Shown piece after piece: positions 1-9,376 of a stretch of DNA of 64,000 nt. Made by a program: the position numbers and the translations under genes. Numbering within the stretch: position 1 is the stretch's first letter; every line of letters starts with the position of its first letter. Source of the stretch: Bacteroidaceae bacterium (GTDB lineage Bacteria; Bacteroidota; Bacteroidia; Bacteroidales; Bacteroidaceae); NCBI GenBank assembly GCA_017651315.1, contig JAGCDE010000058.1, positions 31,716-95,715 of the forward strand. Direction: 5' to 3'. Below the pieces are notes generated by a model. The model made no database searches, was not told the origin of the DNA, and saw only the letters and a program-made list of their open reading frames with translations.

Positions 1-1
1 A

Positions 2-3000
2 TTAGGATTCGACATCAACAGGATAGAGAACCCCGCCCTCTCCGTAGAAAACCGTAAGAACGGCGGATTCGACTTTGACGAACAGATAAACCTCAACATG
101 AACGCCCGTGTAGGTGACAAGGTCTCGATGGACCTGAACTACAACACGGAAACCACATTCGACATCGACACCAAGAAGATAAAACTGCGCTATGAGGGCA
201 AGGAGGATGAGATAATCAGGCTGCTTGAAGCCGGCAACGTGAGCTTCCCCACCAACTCCTCACTCATCCAGGGCGCGTCATCGCTCTTCGGCATCAGGAC
301 AGACCTCCAGTTCGGCAAGCTCAAGCTTCAGATGGTACTCTCGCAGAAAGAGTCATCCTCCTCGTCGGTAAGCTCGCAGGGAGGCGAGCAGCTGAACGGT
401 TTCGAGATCGATGCAAGCAGCTACGACGAGAACCGGCACTTCTTCCTCTCCCATTTCTTCCGCGACAACTATGACAGGAACATGTCCATGCTGCCGAACA
501 TCGTGTCAGGGGTCAAGATTACCAGGATAGAGGTCTGGGTGACCAACAAGCGCAGCAACTATGACAATCCGCGCAACATAGTGGCATTCACCGACCTCGG
601 CGAGACAAGCCACATAAGCAATGGTATCTGGAACGCCGTCTCGGGACCTGCTCCGGCCAACAATGCCAACGACCTGTATGCAAGGCTTAACTCGGACTAC
701 ACTGATATCCGGGACATAGACAAGGTGGCTGTAACAATTGGCAACTTCCTGAACGGCAGCAACGACTACGAGAAAATCTCCAATGCCCGCAAGCTAAACA
801 GTTCTGAATATACCCTGAACAGTGCCCTGGGCTATATCTCACTCAGGAACGCCCTGGCATCGGACGAGGTGCTTGCCGTCGCCTACGAATACACCTACGC
901 AGGTCAGAGCTACCAGGTGGGCGAGTTCTCGTCCGATGTGACTGACACCGGCAAGGCCCTCTTCGTGAAACTCATCAAATCCAACTCCAACGCTCCGGGA
1001 ACAGGCACATGGGACCTGATGATGAAGAACATCTACTCCATAACCACCGGAACACTCAACAAATCCGGTTTCAAGCTGGCTGTGACCTACCAGAGCGACA
1101 GCACGGGAAGCCGGATGACATATCTGCCGGAACAGGGACTCAAGGAGACTCCGCTGCTGCGCATGATGAATCTTGACAGGCTTGACGAGAACCAGGCGAC
1201 ACATCCCAACGGAAAATTCGATTTCATAGAGGGTTATACAGTCATTGCATCCTCCGGAAAGATCATTTTCCCGGTGGTGGAGCCTTTCGGAAGTCATCTG
1301 CGGAAGGCTATAGGCAATGACCGCACCGCTGAGAAATATGTATTCCAGGAACTCTATGACTCCACAAAAGTGGTGGCCAAGCGTATCGCCGACAAGGACA
1401 AGTTCATACTCACCGGAGAATATTCAGGCTCATCGGGCAATGTGATACAGCTTGGCTCAGGCAACATACCGCGCGGCTCGGTCATCGTCACCGCAGGAGG
1501 GGTTACTCTTACCGAGAATACTGACTACACCGTGAACTACAACATGGGCACGGTGACCATCATCAACCAGAGCATCATCGATGCCGGCACCAACATCAAT
1601 GTCCAGCTGGAGAGCAACACCTATTACAGTATGCAGCGGAAGACCATGGTGGGCATGAACTGGATGTATGATTTCAGCAAAGACCTTCAGATTGGCGGAA
1701 CCTACATGCACCTGAACGAGAAGCCTCTCACGAGCAAGGTGACCATGGGCGATGAACCCCTCGTGAACACCATGTACGGGCTGAACATCAGCTGGAAGCA
1801 CGAGAGTCAGGCTCTGACCAACCTTATAGACCTGATCCCGTTCGTGAATGCCACCACGCCCTCCTCCATCAATTTCCAGGCTGAGATGGCCGCACTCCAG
1901 TCCAATGTATCCGACAAGGTTCAGGGCAAGTCCTCCTACATCGACGATTTCGAGTCAGCAGAGAGCGGGATACCCCTGCTCCAGCCGTCGGCATGGTCAT
2001 TATCGGCCGTACCGACCGGCATGAAGGGATTCGGCAAGACAGGCAGCGTGGAGGCGGGATATTACAGGGCACTGCTGAACTGGTTCACCATCGACCCGCT
2101 GTTCACGCGCCGCAACTCCTCACTGACCCCGTCCCACCTCAAGGGCGACAACGAGCAGCTGTCCAACCACTACGTGCGTGAGGTCTATGAGAGGGAACTC
2201 TACCCTAACAAGGAATCGACATCCAGCGAATCGACCACACTCCAGATACTCAATCTGGCCTACTATCCTGATGAACGCGGTCCCTATAACCTCAATCCCG
2301 ACCTCGATGTGAACGGACACCTGGGAAATCCGGCACAGAACTGGGGCGGAATCATGAGGAACATCACCACAACCGATTTCGAGAGTGCCAATATAGAATA
2401 CATAGAGTTCTGGATGCTGGACCCGTTCATCTACAATCCGGCATCACAGGGCGGTGACCTCTACATAAATTTAGGCGAAGTGTCGGAGGACGTGCTTACC
2501 GACGGCAAGAAATTCTTCGAAAACGGTATTCCAGTGGATGACGACACCACTAAATACGAGTCAACGGTCTGGGGCAAGGTGCCCAACGTCAAGAGTCTGG
2601 TGTATGCATTCGACAACAACAATGCCGACAGCCGCATCCGCCAGGATGTGGGTCTGAACGGACTTACCTCCGAGGAGGAGCGCACATGGCCGGCCTACGC
2701 CTCTTTCCTCAACGAAATAAGGCCGAAGGTGTCACCCGAGGTTTATGATGCCATTTATGAGGACCCGGCAGCCGACAACTACCACTACTATCGGGGCGGT
2801 GACTATGATGCCGCAGGGATGCCGGTACTGGACCGCTACCGTCTCTACAACGGAACTGAGGGCAACTCGCCCAATTCCGGCACCAGCGGGAGCGCGTACG
2901 ACCAGTCCTCCCGCACCACCCCTGATTACGAGGATGCCAACGCCGACTTTACACTCGATGAATACGAGAAATACTTCCAGTACAGGATATCCCTCCGTCC

Positions 3001-6000
3001 CCAGGATCTTCAGACAGGCAGGAACTACATAGCCGACAGGCGGGAGGTAAAGGTAAAGCTCAGGAACGGGAACAGCGAGACAGTCAACTGGTACTGTTTC
3101 AGGGTGCCAGTAAAGGAGTATGAGAAGGCCGTAGGTTCAATACGCGATTTCAGTTCAATACGCTTCATGCGCATCTATCTGACAGGTTTCACCGAAGAGG
3201 TACACGTCAGGTTCGGCTCTCTCGAACTGATGCGCAGCCAGTGGAGGAACTATGAGCAGCCCATTGCCAGCGCAGTGAACCGCACCCCCACTCTTTCGGG
3301 TACATTCTCCGCAGCATCGGTCAATATAGAGGAGAACGGCGACCGTTCCCCCGTGAACTACGTCGTACCGCCCGGGGTGACCAGGATACTGGACCCGAAC
3401 CAGGTGCAGCTCGTACAGGACAACGAACAGGCTATGAGCCTCAAGGTCAAGGACCTGGGAGCAGGAGAGGCACGCGGCATATACAAGAAGACCTCGCTCG
3501 ACCTCAGACGCTACAACCGCATACAGATGTTCACCCATTTAGAGGCAACAGTACCTGACGTGTCAGGCCTTCAGGACGGGGACATGTCCGTATTCATCCG
3601 CCTCGGTTCCGACTATTCCGGCAATTTCTACGAATACGAGATACCGCTCAAGGTTACACAGCCCGGATTCTACAGCGGAAGCAGTGAGCAGGACCGCCGT
3701 CTGGTATGGCCTGAGGACAATATGCTTGACATACCGTTCGACGTGCTCACAAAAGTCAAGAACAACCGCAACCTGCAGAGGAACCTGGGCGCCATAAGCG
3801 CGAACGGGATATACAGTGAATATGACCCCGACAGACCAGAGAACAGGGTCAGCATAGCGGGTAACCCCTCCATCGGCAATGTCAGGGCCATTATGATAGG
3901 TATAAGGAACAACTCACTCGGCAGCAAGTCGGCCGAGGTATGGGTAAACGAGCTGCGACTGCAGGGCTATGAGAGCAAGGGAGGTATGGCGGCCCGGAGC
4001 AAGTTCTCGCTAAAGCTGTCCGACCTGGCCTCCCTGGATCTGTCAGGTCAGGTCACTACTGCCGGTTACGGTGGTATTGAACAGGGAATCCAGCAGCGGA
4101 GAACCGATGACCTTTACAAATACTCGTTCACCACAAGCCTTAACCTGGGACGTTTCCTGCCTGAGGTAACGGGAATATCTGTCCCCATATATTATTCGTA
4201 CTCACAGGAGAAAGTGTCACCGCAGTACAGTCCGTTCGACACAGACCTCTATCTTGACGATGTGATAGAATCCTATCCCCAAGCCGATGCAAAGGACTCC
4301 ATACGCAACATCACCCAGGAGTTGAGCGTGAACAGGAACTTCAGCATTTCCAACGCCACGATAGATATCAGCAGCGAGAAACCCATGCCATACGACCCCG
4401 CAAACTTCTCGTTCAGCTATTCAAGGTCCGAGAGGGACAACAGCGGAAGCACCATAGAGTACGAGCATGACAGGAACTGGAAGGCGGATGTGGATTACAG
4501 CTACTCGCCCTCCATGAAGGGTCTGCAGCCGTTCAAGTTCATCAAATACCAGTCACCGTGGCTTAAGATACTGAAGGAGACCACCGTCAGCGTCCTGCCG
4601 CAGCAGTTCAGCTTCAACACAGGCATCCAGCGAAACTACCACGAGCTTCAGGAACGGGATCTGGAGGGGGAGCAGACCGGCATTCCCGTAATCTTTTCAC
4701 AGCAGTTCTGGTGGGACAGGGACCTCTCTCTCACATGGAACCCGCTCAAGGAGCTCAAGCTGTCATTCACGGCCCGTACAAAAGCCGAGATAGAGGAGCC
4801 TTACACGGTGGTCAACAAGGACCTGTATCCTGACCGGTACCAGTTGTGGAAGGATTCCGTCAAGACAAGCATCATGAACATGGGCCGTCCGTTAGACTAC
4901 AACCAGTCATTCCAGGCATCCTACAACATTCCTCTGAGCAAACTGCCTGTTCTCGACTGGACAAGTGTGGACATAGGTTTCAACTCCCGCTATACCTGGG
5001 ACAGGGGCACCACATACGCCGACGGTTCATCATACGGCAACATCATATCCTCCGACAGGAACATTTCGGTCAACGCCCGCCTGAACATGACCAACCTCTA
5101 CAACAAGGTGGCATACCTCAAGCAGGTCAACGACCGGTTCTCAGGTTCAGGAAGGAACAAGTCCAGGAGCGGGCAGAGCGCGGCTTCGACCAAGAACAAG
5201 TATCTGAACAAGGAATTCACCTTCCTGCCCGATTCCACATACACGGTAAATCACAATCTGGGCACGCTGACAATCAAGGTCACAGCCACCGCGAAGGACG
5301 GTTCCAAGGTCAAGCTGAAGTACAGGCGCATCGATGCCGACAACATCAGCGTAAAGGTCAAGGACACCCTGAACGTAGTGGTACGGGTCATCCAGGATCC
5401 GGACAAGGCAGCGAGGGAGGAGAAGATAACATTCAGGGACGGACTGGATTTCGGTCTGCACACCGTCATGATGCTCCGCAACGTCTCCGTATCCTACAGG
5501 AACACCTACAACATGTCCCTGCCCGGATTCATGCCCTCATCGGGTTTCCTCGGACAATCCAGGTCATCGGGACTTATGGCTCCCGGCCTCGATTTCGCAT
5601 TCGGTTTCACCGGTGATGAATATCTGCACAAGGCCATGAACCGAGGATGGCTGCTCAACAATGACAGCGTGGCCCATTCGGCGGCATCGACAGCAAGCCA
5701 GGACCTTCAGGTGAAAGCCACCCTGGAGCCCTTCCCGGATTTCAAGGTGGATCTCAGTTCGAGCTGGACCAGAAACGGCTCCAAGCAGATACAGTACATG
5801 TACGCCGGTATGCCAAGCACCCGAAGCGGCTCCTTCAACATGACCGTGATCACATTCGGAAGCGCATTCGAACGGCACACTTCAAAGAACGACTACCGCT
5901 CATCGAGGTTCAACAAGCTGCTTGACAATATCGCGACCGTCCGTACCCGTATGGAATCGGTCTATGACGGTACGCCCTTCCCCGCCCAGAGCTCAAGGGC

Positions 6001-6847
6001 GGGAGAGACCTACAGCAGTGCCACGGACGGCATGGACCCCTACTCCGCAGATGTGATGATACCCGCTTTCCTGGCCACCTACACCGGAAAGAACGCCTCA
6101 AGAAGCAGCCTTAACCTCTTCCCCTCAATGTTGTCCATGCTTCCCAACTGGAGCCTCACATACGGCGGGTTGAGTAAACTGCCCTTCTTCGAGAGCCATT
6201 TCAAGAGCTTCAATCTGCGGCACGCCTACAAAAGCGTATATGCCATAGGAAACTACAACACATACAACAGCTATATGGAGTTCATGAACGGCCGGGGCTT
6301 CATCCAGGACGTGACTACCGGTGCTCCCGTCCCGAGCAGCATGTACAATATAGGCTCTGTATCCATAAACGAGTCATTCGCCCCACTTGCCGGTGTTGAC
6401 ATGACATTCAAGAACAACATCACTGCAAGACTCGAGTTCCGCAAGACGCGCGTCCTCACACTCAGCACCACTTCGGTCCAGCTCGTGGAAACGAACTCCG
6501 ACGACATCACTGCAGGCGGCGGATACAAGATCACGGGACTGCAGATTCTCGGGGCACGTCCCGGAACCGGCAGGAACCGCGTAAGCAACGACCTTAACAT
6601 GAGTGCGGATTTCTCATACCGTAACCAGAACGCCCTCTGCCGCAACATCACCGACGGCAGTACCCAGGCGACAAACGGTAACAGGGCCCTGAAGCTCTCC
6701 TTCCAGGCCGATTATACCTACAGCCGCATGCTCACGCTGAATTTCTACTACGACTACCAGAGCAACTTCCCGTTAGTGTCAACATCGGCCTACCCCACAT
6801 CCACTCATGACTGCGGGTTCACTCTGAAATTCACGCTTACAAGATAG
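2..6847 (+). CDS. sprA: SprA, T9SS outer-membrane translocon, 5' truncated by window edge
   Basis: The reading frame is open from the first bases of the window, so the true start lies upstream; 2,281 codons are visible against roughly 2,400-2,500 residues usual for the family. SprA is the giant outer-membrane beta-barrel that forms the protein-conducting channel of the type IX secretion system in Bacteroidota. The visible protein is rich in alternating aromatic and polar beta strands, Tyr, Asn and Ser, without predicted cytoplasmic domains, and ends in a typical barrel strand (TLKFTLTR). PorV and PorU of the same system are encoded about 24 kb downstream. The 3' end converges on cca with a 19-bp gap and no obvious terminator. 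Identification rests on size, composition and recognised sequence character. Confidence 0.9.
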   Translation, partial: LGFDINRIENPALSVENRKNGGFDFDEQINLNMNARVGDKVSMDLNYNTETTFDIDTKKIKLRYEGKEDEIIRLLEAGNVSFPTNSSLIQGASSLFGIRTDLQFGKLKLQMVLSQKESSSSSVSSQGGEQLNGFEIDASSYDENRHFFLSHFFRDNYDRNMSMLPNIVSGVKITRIEVWVTNKRSNYDNPRNIVAFTDLGETSHISNGIWNAVSGPAPANNANDLYARLNSDYTDIRDIDKVAVTIGNFLNGSNDYEKISNARKLNSSEYTLNSALGYISLRNALASDEVLAVAYEYTYAGQSYQVGEFSSDVTDTGKALFVKLIKSNSNAPGTGTWDLMMKNIYSITTGTLNKSGFKLAVTYQSDSTGSRMTYLPEQGLKETPLLRMMNLDRLDENQATHPNGKFDFIEGYTVIASSGKIIFPVVEPFGSHLRKAIGNDRTAEKYVFQELYDSTKVVAKRIADKDKFILTGEYSGSSGNVIQLGSGNIPRGSVIVTAGGVTLTENTDYTVNYNMGTVTIINQSIIDAGTNINVQLESNTYYSMQRKTMVGMNWMYDFSKDLQIGGTYMHLNEKPLTSKVTMGDEPLVNTMYGLNISWKHESQALTNLIDLIPFVNATTPSSINFQAEMAALQSNVSDKVQGKSSYIDDFESAESGIPLLQPSAWSLSAVPTGMKGFGKTGSVEAGYYRALLNWFTIDPLFTRRNSSLTPSHLKGDNEQLSNHYVREVYERELYPNKESTSSESTTLQILNLAYYPDERGPYNLNPDLDVNGHLGNPAQNWGGIMRNITTTDFESANIEYIEFWMLDPFIYNPASQGGDLYINLGEVSEDVLTDGKKFFENGIPVDDDTTKYESTVWGKVPNVKSLVYAFDNNNADSRIRQDVGLNGLTSEEERTWPAYASFLNEIRPKVSPEVYDAIYEDPAADNYHYYRGGDYDAAGMPVLDRYRLYNGTEGNSPNSGTSGSAYDQSSRTTPDYEDANADFTLDEYEKYFQYRISLRPQDLQTGRNYIADRREVKVKLRNGNSETVNWYCFRVPVKEYEKAVGSIRDFSSIRFMRIYLTGFTEEVHVRFGSLELMRSQWRNYEQPIASAVNRTPTLSGTFSAASVNIEENGDRSPVNYVVPPGVTRILDPNQVQLVQDNEQAMSLKVKDLGAGEARGIYKKTSLDLRRYNRIQMFTHLEATVPDVSGLQDGDMSVFIRLGSDYSGNFYEYEIPLKVTQPGFYSGSSEQDRRLVWPEDNMLDIPFDVLTKVKNNRNLQRNLGAISANGIYSEYDPDRPENRVSIAGNPSIGNVRAIMIGIRNNSLGSKSAEVWVNELRLQGYESKGGMAARSKFSLKLSDLASLDLSGQVTTAGYGGIEQGIQQRRTDDLYKYSFTTSLNLGRFLPEVTGISVPIYYSYSQEKVSPQYSPFDTDLYLDDVIESYPQADAKDSIRNITQELSVNRNFSISNATIDISSEKPMPYDPANFSFSYSRSERDNSGSTIEYEHDRNWKADVDYSYSPSMKGLQPFKFIKYQSPWLKILKETTVSVLPQQFSFNTGIQRNYHELQERDLEGEQTGIPVIFSQQFWWDRDLSLTWNPLKELKLSFTARTKAEIEEPYTVVNKDLYPDRYQLWKDSVKTSIMNMGRPLDYNQSFQASYNIPLSKLPVLDWTSVDIGFNSRYTWDRGTTYADGSSYGNIISSDRNISVNARLNMTNLYNKVAYLKQVNDRFSGSGRNKSRSGQSAASTKNKYLNKEFTFLPDSTYTVNHNLGTLTIKVTATAKDGSKVKLKYRRIDADNISVKVKDTLNVVVRVIQDPDKAAREEKITFRDGLDFGLHTVMMLRNVSVSYRNTYNMSLPGFMPSSGFLGQSRSSGLMAPGLDFAFGFTGDEYLHKAMNRGWLLNNDSVAHSAASTASQDLQVKATLEPFPDFKVDLSSSWTRNGSKQIQYMYAGMPSTRSGSFNMTVITFGSAFERHTSKNDYRSSRFNKLLDNIATVRTRMESVYDGTPFPAQSSRAGETYSSATDGMDPYSADVMIPAFLATYTGKNASRSSLNLFPSMLSMLPNWSLTYGGLSKLPFFESHFKSFNLRHAYKSVYAIGNYNTYNSYMEFMNGRGFIQDVTTGAPVPSSMYNIGSVSINESFAPLAGVDMTFKNNITARLEFRKTRVLTLSTTSVQLVETNSDDITAGGGYKITGLQILGARPGTGRNRVSNDLNMSADFSYRNQNALCRNITDGSTQATNGNRALKLSFQADYTYSRMLTLNFYYDYQSNFPLVSTSAYPTSTHDCGFTLKFTLTR

Positions 6848-6866
6848 GATTCCGCCAGGCAATCGC

Positions 6867-8309
6867 TCAATCCCGGCCTTTCAGGGGAGTCAGACCGTGT
6901 TTACAAGCCTCCCTGATGACAAACTCCAGAGCCTCGTCATGGTCATTGGAAATCACACCGTCCAGAATGGCATCCTTGACTGCACTCTTGAGCTGTCCCA
7001 CTATGGCCGACGGTTCCAGTCCGAACACCTCCATTATCTCCATTCCGTCAACAGGAGGCTGAAAGTTGCGTATCCGGTCACTCTCCTCCAGATCCTTCAG
7101 TTTCTGGCGCACCACCTTGAAGTTCTCGAGCAGACGGTGTTTCTTCTGTTCATTCCTGGAGGTTATGTCGGCTTCACAGAGTGCCATCAGGTCCTCTATG
7201 TCATCCCCTGCATCGAAGAGTAGGCGGCGTACGGCGGAATCGGTCACCTCATCATCCACAATGGCTATCGGGCGCATGTGCAGATCCACAAGTTTCTGCA
7301 CATATTTCATCTTCTCGTTCTTGGGCAGCTTCATCCTGTCAAATATACCCGGAATCATTTTCTGTCCCACATAGTTGTGGTTGTAGAATGTCCAGCCGTG
7401 CTGCGGATCCCACCTCTTTGTGCGGGGCTTGCCTATGTCATGCAACAAGGCCGCCCAACGCAGCCACAGGTCATCGCTCACACGGGCCACGTTATCCAGC
7501 ACCTCAAGCGTGTGCAGGAAAACATCCTTGTGGCCCCGGCCGTTCACCGTCTCCACCCCCTGAAGGGCGGACAGTTCCGGGAACACAAGCTCCAGCAAGC
7601 CGCACCGGTCCAGGTCGATGATGCCCTTGGACGGAACAGGAGCGAGCAGTATCTTGTTCAGTTCGTCCGATATCCGTTCCTTGGATATTATCCCTATACG
7701 CTCGCGGTTTTTCACAAGCGAGCTGAATGTTCTGTCTTCGATATAGAAATTGAGCTGTGTGGCAAACCTTATGCAACGCATCATGCGCAGCGGATCATCG
7801 CTGAAGGTGATGTCGGGATCCAGAGGCGTGCGTATTATCCGGTCCTCCAGGTCATAAATGCCGTCGAAAGGGTCAACCAGCTCTCCGAACCGGTCAGCAT
7901 TAAGGCATATAGCCATGGCGTTTATCGTGAAGTCACGTCGGTTCTGGTCATCCTCGAGAGTGCCGTCCTCCACAATGGGATTACGTGATTCCCTGTGGTA
8001 GGACTCCTTGCGGGCCCCCACAAACTCCACCTCCAGGTCACCCTTCCTGACCTGAGCCGTGCCGAAATTCCTGAAAAGGCTCACATGTGCTCCTTTACCC
8101 AATGCCTTTCCGTAAGCATTGGCCATCTCCAAGCCGCTGCCCACCACAACCACATCTATATCCTTGCACGGGCGCTCAAGGAACAGGTCCCGGACATATC
8201 CCCCCACCACATAGCACTCCAATCCCAGACTGTCGGCAGTCCGGGACAGAAGCCTGAACTCCTCCCTGTCAAGCAGCTCAGCCAGCTCCAAGTCACTGTA
8301 TAGTTTCAT
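6867..8309 (-). CDS. cca: CCA tRNA nucleotidyltransferase with HD domain
   Basis: Adds or repairs the 3' CCA end of tRNAs. The N-terminal pol-beta-type nucleotidyltransferase head shows the GGYVRD motif followed by the metal-binding DIDVVVVG. An RRDFTINAMA motif follows, then an RMMRCIRFATQL segment typical of the poly(A) polymerase/CCA family. A C-terminal HD phosphohydrolase domain carries LLHDIGK. I start the protein at MKLYSD (480 residues). An in-frame ATG 45 bp upstream exists, but it would add an atypical hydrophobic leader, and a TATCTTTG promoter element sits just 5 nt before the chosen start. Confidence 0.93.
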   Translation of the reverse strand: MKLYSDLELAELLDREEFRLLSRTADSLGLECYVVGGYVRDLFLERPCKDIDVVVVGSGLEMANAYGKALGKGAHVSLFRNFGTAQVRKGDLEVEFVGARKESYHRESRNPIVEDGTLEDDQNRRDFTINAMAICLNADRFGELVDPFDGIYDLEDRIIRTPLDPDITFSDDPLRMMRCIRFATQLNFYIEDRTFSSLVKNRERIGIISKERISDELNKILLAPVPSKGIIDLDRCGLLELVFPELSALQGVETVNGRGHKDVFLHTLEVLDNVARVSDDLWLRWAALLHDIGKPRTKRWDPQHGWTFYNHNYVGQKMIPGIFDRMKLPKNEKMKYVQKLVDLHMRPIAIVDDEVTDSAVRRLLFDAGDDIEDLMALCEADITSRNEQKKHRLLENFKVVRQKLKDLEESDRIRNFQPPVDGMEIMEVFGLEPSAIVGQLKSAVKDAILDGVISNDHDEALEFVIREACKHGLTPLKGRD

Positions 8310-8314
8310 GGGTG

Positions 8315-8322
8315 CAAAGATA
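8315..8322 (-). promoter_or_regulatory. -7 element of the cca promoter, predicted leaderless start
   Basis: TATCTTTG on the minus strand matches the Bacteroidetes -7 consensus TAnnTTTG. Only five bases separate it from the cca ATG, so transcription would begin at or within a base or two of the start codon. No convincing -33 TTTG is found at 19-20 bp. The element lies inside one copy of a 16-bp direct repeat. Confidence 0.5.
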
Positions 8323-8413
8323 GTGCAAGCCGAGAGGAGAAAAAACAAATTCATTTGGTTTTTATCCCGAGGCGCAGCCTATCTTCAAACGGAGTTTAAA
8401 GATAGTGCAAGCC
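8316..8413. repeat. 16-bp direct repeat in the cca upstream region
   Basis: The sequence AAAGATAGTGCAAGCC occurs at 8316-8331 and again at 8398-8413. On the minus strand both copies contain TATCTTT; the proximal copy completes a consensus -7 (TATCTTTG) and the distal copy ends in A (TATCTTTA). The distal copy could drive a longer transcript that includes the upstream in-frame ATG at 8354. Confidence 0.6.
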
Positions 8414-8449
8414 CTATCCTACAGATAACAGCTTTTTGGCAAGGCATAC

Positions 8450-8479
8450 TTGACGGAAACCGCCAAAAGAGTATTTTTG
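8450..8479 (+). promoter_or_regulatory. Promoter of the lipoprotein gene
   Basis: TTG at 8450-8452, a 19-bp spacer, and TATTTTTG at 8472-8479 fit the Bacteroidetes -33/-7 pattern. Transcription would start near 8485, about 25 nt before the ATG. Confidence 0.6.
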
Positions 8480-8509
8480 CAGATGCAAAGACAAATCATA
8501 CGTATAAAA

Positions 8510-9376
8510 ATGAAAAAGACACTGATATTCGCCATAGTGGCACTATTATCGGCAAACGGCTGCAAGGAGAATGTGGAGAAATCCGCTTCAAGACACTTAG
8601 ACAACGCTAAGGAGGCCTTCAGCAAGTCGGATTACAGTCTGGCCAAACAGGAGATTGACAGCATACGTATCCTCTATCCCAAGGCATTCGGGGCCCGCAG
8701 GCAGGCATTGGCACTCATGCAGGAGGTGGAGGTGGCCGAACAGCAACGGACCATTGAATTTGAGGACAGCATGATCGCAGTCTTCAGTGCCGCATTCGAG
8801 AGCGTAAGGGAGGAGTACATGTTCGGAAAGGATGCACAATATCAGGACATCGGACTGTACACCATCAGAAGCCAGGACCCCATCCGCAACACAGGGCGCA
8901 ATTACATACGCGGACAGGTCGATGAACTGGGACGCATGACACTGGTTTCGCACTACAGGGGCAGTTCATACATTCATCATGACCAGATACGTCTGAACGT
9001 GGGAGATATATACGTGGAGACCCCTGTGTCCGATGACCGCCATGAGTTCACCGACCTCGGGATATGCTACGAACGGCTCTCCTTCATGAACGGGAATGAC
9101 GGGGGTGCCGCAGCTTTCATAAACGCCAACCCCGACAAGGATATAACATACACTCTCTACCGCAAGACAGGACCCGACAGCAGAAAAGCCGTATCAGGCA
9201 ACCTGAGTATGAGCAGGGAGGACCGCATCGCCATAGCCCGGCTATATGACCTCTCTCAGATTCTCCTCTCCCTGGACGCACACAGGAAAGCACGTGAGGA
9301 AGCGGAACGTCACCTCAGTTTCATCCGCTCCAGGATGAAGGAGGGTTCAGCTCAGGATGCAGTTCAGGAAGATTAG
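8510..9376 (+). CDS. Predicted lipoprotein of unknown function
   Basis: The chosen start (MKKTLIFAIV) gives a classical hydrophobic signal ending in a lipobox-like ANGC with Cys18; an upstream in-frame ATG would place 20 charged residues before the signal and overlaps the promoter. After the Cys there is a helical, TPR-like stretch (residues about 25-90) and then a more beta-rich region without motifs I recognise. The last 30 bp overlap convergently with the NSS transporter gene. It is likely anchored in a membrane facing the periplasm. No function is assigned. Confidence 0.75.
   Translation: MKKTLIFAIVALLSANGCKENVEKSASRHLDNAKEAFSKSDYSLAKQEIDSIRILYPKAFGARRQALALMQEVEVAEQQRTIEFEDSMIAVFSAAFESVREEYMFGKDAQYQDIGLYTIRSQDPIRNTGRNYIRGQVDELGRMTLVSHYRGSSYIHHDQIRLNVGDIYVETPVSDDRHEFTDLGICYERLSFMNGNDGGAAAFINANPDKDITYTLYRKTGPDSRKAVSGNLSMSREDRIAIARLYDLSQILLSLDAHRKAREEAERHLSFIRSRMKEGSAQDAVQED

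Noticed and set aside
4846-5616. Long open frame (256 codons) overlapping sprA in another frame
   Set aside because: Its composition is a shadow of the GC-rich sprA codons and it has no start signal or recognisable domain.
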